From positions 54,097-118,096 of the forward strand of contig JAHDQN010000019.1 in NCBI GenBank assembly GCA_018433775.1: a stretch of 64,000 nt of DNA, written 5' to 3'. The first letter of the stretch is position 1. Each line of letters opens with the position of its first letter. Below are positions 61,700 through 64,000 of this stretch, one piece after another. The notes under the pieces are model-generated. The model made no database searches, was not told the origin of the DNA, and saw only the letters and a list, made by a program, of their open reading frames with translations. The stretch comes from Deltaproteobacteria bacterium. Its GTDB lineage: Bacteria > Desulfobacterota > Desulfomonilia > UBA1062. The translations under genes and the position numbers were made by a program.

Positions 61700-62887
61700 C
61701 TAGACTGTCAAGTGCTCCACAGCCTTTTCCAGCCCGCCGAGGGTTATCTCGAACATGGGGAATATCTCCCCGATGGCCTCGATGGTCTGGGTGTGGGGCC
61801 ATGTGTACGCATATTTCGGATTGAGCCATACACTATGTTTGAACGTTTTGGCAAGATATTCTAATCGATTTATGCTGGGCTCCCCGGACCGGGCCGCATA
61901 GTAGATGCTGCCGTTGCGGCTGAAGAGCTCGTACGGCGCCATGGAGGCGTCGCCCACGATGATGAGCCTGGTCTGCGGATCGTACCGCGCGAAGTCCTCC
62001 AGGAACACCACCTTGTACTGCCGGGTGGGGTCCTCCCACACATGACTATAGATGGTGTTGTGGTAGTAAAAGATCTTCAGGTCCTTGAACTGATTCTTCG
62101 CGTGGTTGAAGAGCACCTGCACCACATTGACGTACGGGTCCATGGAGAAGCCGCCGTTGTCGATCATGAGGACGACCTTGAGCTTGTCTCTCAGCGAGCG
62201 GTCGAACACGATCTCGATCTCGCCCGCGTTCTTCATGGTCTCGTAGGTGGTCTTCTCGATATTGAGCGAATCCCTGGGGCCTGCCGGTTGCATGCTCTTC
62301 AGCCTGCGCATGGCCTCGGATATCTGCGAGGGGCCGATCCTCGTGTCCTCGGTGTAATCCTTGTACCTGCGGTCCAGGGCGACCTTGACCGCGGACTTGC
62401 GCTGCGAGGTTCCGCCCACCCGCATGCCGCCCGGGTGAAAGCCCGAATGTCCCACAGGCGAGGTTCCTCCGGTGCCGATCCACCGGTTCCCGCCGTCGTG
62501 CCGCTCGTCCTGGTCATCAAGCCGCTTCCGGAAGTATTCCTCCAGCTCCTCGGGGGTGAGCCTGCTGAGGGTCTCCTCGTCGATCCCCAGGAACTCCGCC
62601 ATCGTCTTGGGATCCTTGAGCCAGTCTTCCAGCATGGACTGGATCGCCAGCTCGATCTCGGAGCTGATGTCCTCGCTCAGCTCCGCGCCGTTGAAGTAGT
62701 GGGCGAACACCCGGTCGTAGAGGTCGAAATGGCGTTCGGACTTGATCATGATGGCCCGCGAGAGGCAGTAGAAATCTTCGAGCGAACGGATGAGCCCCTG
62801 GTGGAGCGCCTGCTGGAGGCGCAAAAAACCCGAGGGAGAGATGAGCAGCCCTTTTTGCCTCAGGAGGTAGAAGAACTCGATGAACAT
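61700..62887 (-). CDS. CoxE-like protein with degenerate vWA domain, partner of MoxR ATPase
   Basis: A 395-residue protein. Residues 1-130 are helical (LLRQKGLLISPSGFLRLQQA). A glycine-rich middle follows (GTGGTSPVGHSGFHPGGMRV) and then a von Willebrand A-type domain from about 230. The MIDAS is altered to LMIDNGGFSMDPY in place of DxSxS, so metal binding may be weakened. Pairing of a vWA protein with a MoxR AAA ATPase is a widespread arrangement in maturation of enzymes or envelope proteins. TAGGAG precedes the ATG. It follows the MoxR gene by 12 bp. Confidence 0.85.
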   Translation of the reverse strand: MFIEFFYLLRQKGLLISPSGFLRLQQALHQGLIRSLEDFYCLSRAIMIKSERHFDLYDRVFAHYFNGAELSEDISSEIELAIQSMLEDWLKDPKTMAEFLGIDEETLSRLTPEELEEYFRKRLDDQDERHDGGNRWIGTGGTSPVGHSGFHPGGMRVGGTSQRKSAVKVALDRRYKDYTEDTRIGPSQISEAMRRLKSMQPAGPRDSLNIEKTTYETMKNAGEIEIVFDRSLRDKLKVVLMIDNGGFSMDPYVNVVQVLFNHAKNQFKDLKIFYYHNTIYSHVWEDPTRQYKVVFLEDFARYDPQTRLIIVGDASMAPYELFSRNGSIYYAARSGEPSINRLEYLAKTFKHSVWLNPKYAYTWPHTQTIEAIGEIFPMFEITLGGLEKAVEHLTV

Positions 62888-62899
62888 GGCGGTTTTCTC

Positions 62900-63739
62900 C
62901 TACCGGGACAAACCCCCGAGCTGTTTCTGGAGGACGGCATAGTCCTCGCTCTTCTTGAAGAGCACGCCCAGGTACGGCAGGTTGTTCCTGGCCAGGTGCT
63001 TCGGATCGAAGTTCTTGTCCATGAGCAGGATCCGGATCCAGTTGATGAGCTCCCGGGTGGCCGGCTTCTTCTCTATGCCGCGGATGTTCCTCAAGCGGTA
63101 GAAGGCCTCGATGCAGGCGTCCGAGATGTGCCTGTCCAGTTCGGGGTAGTGGGCGTGCACGATCTTGCCCATCATCTCGGGGTCGGGGAACGCGATGTGG
63201 TGAAAGACGCACCTGCCCAGAAACGGGTCGGAGAGATCTTTCTTGGCGTTGGAGGTGATGATGATGATGGGCCGGTTCTTCGCCCGGACGGTCTTGTCGA
63301 TCTCGATGATGTCGAAGGACATCTGGTCAAGCACGTCCAGCAGGTCGTCCTGGAAGTCCGTGTCCGCCTTGTCGATCTCGTCGATGAGGAGCACGGTCTT
63401 TTCTTCGGAGACAAAGGACTGCCCGATCTTGCCCATCTTGATATAGTCTTCGATGCTGCTCACGTTGCGGCTCGAATCCCCGAACCGGCTGTCGTTGAGA
63501 CGGGTGAGGGTGTCGTACTGGTAGAGGGCCTCCACGGCCTTCATGCTGGATTTGACGTTGAGAATGATCAGGGGCATCCCGAGGTTCTCCGCGATAGCGT
63601 GGGCCAGCAGGGTCTTGCCCGTGCCCGGTTCTCCCTTGATCAGAAGCGGCATCTCCAGGGCGATGCTCGCGTTGACGATCTTCGAGAGCTCATTGTCGAG
63701 AACGTAGGTGCTGGTTCCGGTAAAGGTGTATGGTCCCAT
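62900..63739 (-). CDS. MoxR-family AAA+ ATPase
   Basis: ATG at 63737-63739 follows AGGAG. The 279-residue ATPase has Walker A LLIKGEPGTGKTLLAHAIAE (G36-T43), Walker B VLLIDEIDKADTDFQDDLLD, sensor 1 IIITSNAKKDLSDPFLGRC and the C-terminal lid PATRELINWIRIL. It belongs with the MoxR/RavA group that remodels protein complexes together with vWA partners, here the next gene. Target unknown. Confidence 0.92.
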   Translation of the reverse strand: MGPYTFTGTSTYVLDNELSKIVNASIALEMPLLIKGEPGTGKTLLAHAIAENLGMPLIILNVKSSMKAVEALYQYDTLTRLNDSRFGDSSRNVSSIEDYIKMGKIGQSFVSEEKTVLLIDEIDKADTDFQDDLLDVLDQMSFDIIEIDKTVRAKNRPIIIITSNAKKDLSDPFLGRCVFHHIAFPDPEMMGKIVHAHYPELDRHISDACIEAFYRLRNIRGIEKKPATRELINWIRILLMDKNFDPKHLARNNLPYLGVLFKKSEDYAVLQKQLGGLSR

Positions 63740-63926
63740 GATCGCTCCTATGGCAGGAAAATTTTTATTTTTCTTATCATAGAAAATAAGACGGTTCAAT
63801 GACGGCTGCAACCTTCTCCTTTGCGTCGCTGCATTGTCGAGCCGGGTTCCCCAGGCATTTGGTAGTGGGTCAGTTTGAAATAATCCATCATTGATATGCT
63901 TAACCGGTCATGCTATCATTCCAGGT

Positions 63927-64000
63927 ATGACTAATGACAAGAAGAAACGCCCACGGGATATCAATACACTCGCCTTTCAGATCGTGCAGGAAGCCACCGG
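63927..64000 (+). CDS. Start of a small basic protein of unknown function (runs off right edge)
   Basis: An ATG at 63927 opens a frame without stops to the window end: MTNDKKKRPRDINTLAFQIV then QEAT. Short proteins with such a lysine-rich head and a D-I/V-N-x-L-A-x-x-I-V segment are found in many bacteria without known function. Only 24 codons are visible and the ribosome site (CCAGG) is weak, so this is tentative. Confidence 0.45.
   Translation, partial: MTNDKKKRPRDINTLAFQIVQEAT

Noticed and set aside
62042..63802. Long open frame on the plus strand (about 586 codons)
   Set aside because: It is antisense to both the vWA and the MoxR genes, spans their junction and shows no domain.
1..64000. 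CRISPR arrays, insertion sequences, prophage or integrative elements
   Set aside because: No direct-repeat arrays with spacers, transposase, integrase or terminal inverted repeats were seen. Gene content and codon style are uniform along the window.

Overview
The window reads as ordinary chromosome from a GC-rich, Gram-negative, didermic bacterium, most likely a Desulfobacterota (former Deltaproteobacteria) lineage. This is inferred from the mix of an MglA-type GTPase next to a TPR protein, an RpoH heat-shock sigma factor, LptE and YidC, an MSHA-like type IV pilus cluster, many TPR proteins and a rich phospho-relay/c-di-GMP repertoire. Coding density is very high, start/stop overlaps of 1-4 nt are the rule, and several convergent neighbours overlap tail to tail. 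No insertion sequence, prophage, CRISPR array, rRNA or origin was seen. One tRNA gene (Arg, anticodon CCG) is present.

Layout. 0-4 kb: MglA fragment, TPR protein, a small cysteine-containing unknown, and an oligopeptide-type ABC ATPase pair without permeases. 4-13 kb: rpsT, then convergent leuS-lptE-holA, then PBP1A and a LysM protein. 13-17.5 kb: a secreted seven-bladed propeller protein, an MltD-like lytic transglycosylase, rpoH and hsp20. 17.5-22.4 kb: rpmH-rnpA-yidD-yidC-jag-mnmE-rsmG, a classic block that here lacks dnaA/dnaN; mnmE has no canonical start codon. 22.7-27.5 kb: pgeF, coaE, a TPR protein, proC, a LOG-family protein and a PHP phosphoesterase. 27.5-38.9 kb: an MSHA-like type IV pilus operon on the minus strand, running from a PilW-like prepilin through a PilX/PilY1-like tip candidate, a prepilin, a PilB/MshE ATPase with tandem MshEN motifs, a PilC/GspF platform protein, another prepilin, a PilM-PilN-like fusion, PilO-like and PilP-like proteins, to a MshL-type secretin. 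39-48.8 kb: a TPR protein, PPP phosphatase and J-domain protein, then a signalling island (REC-GGDEF, HDOD, hybrid histidine kinase, REC-DHp, lone REC, Usp) and two small unknown membrane proteins. 48.9-56.1 kb: a MagIII-like glycosylase, a crotonase, xseA-xseB, an aminotransferase, engB and mnmG. 56.1-61.6 kb: a PilZ protein, PilF-like lipoprotein, P-loop kinase, PHP phosphoesterase, APH-like kinase and rlmN. 61.6-64 kb: tRNA-Arg, a vWA/MoxR pair and the start of a small gene.

Themes. Envelope biogenesis (LptE, YidC, PBP1A, MltD, LysM), RNA/translation maintenance (LeuRS, S20, L34, RnpA, MnmE, MnmG, RsmG, RlmN, Jag, EngB), and surface pili with c-di-GMP input (GGEEF cyclase, MshEN ATPase, PilZ protein). 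The most promising under-described units are the P-loop kinase/PHP/APH-like kinase operon at 58-60.6 kb, the PilX-vWA-propeller protein at 36-38 kb, and the HDOD/phospho-relay island at 42-47 kb.
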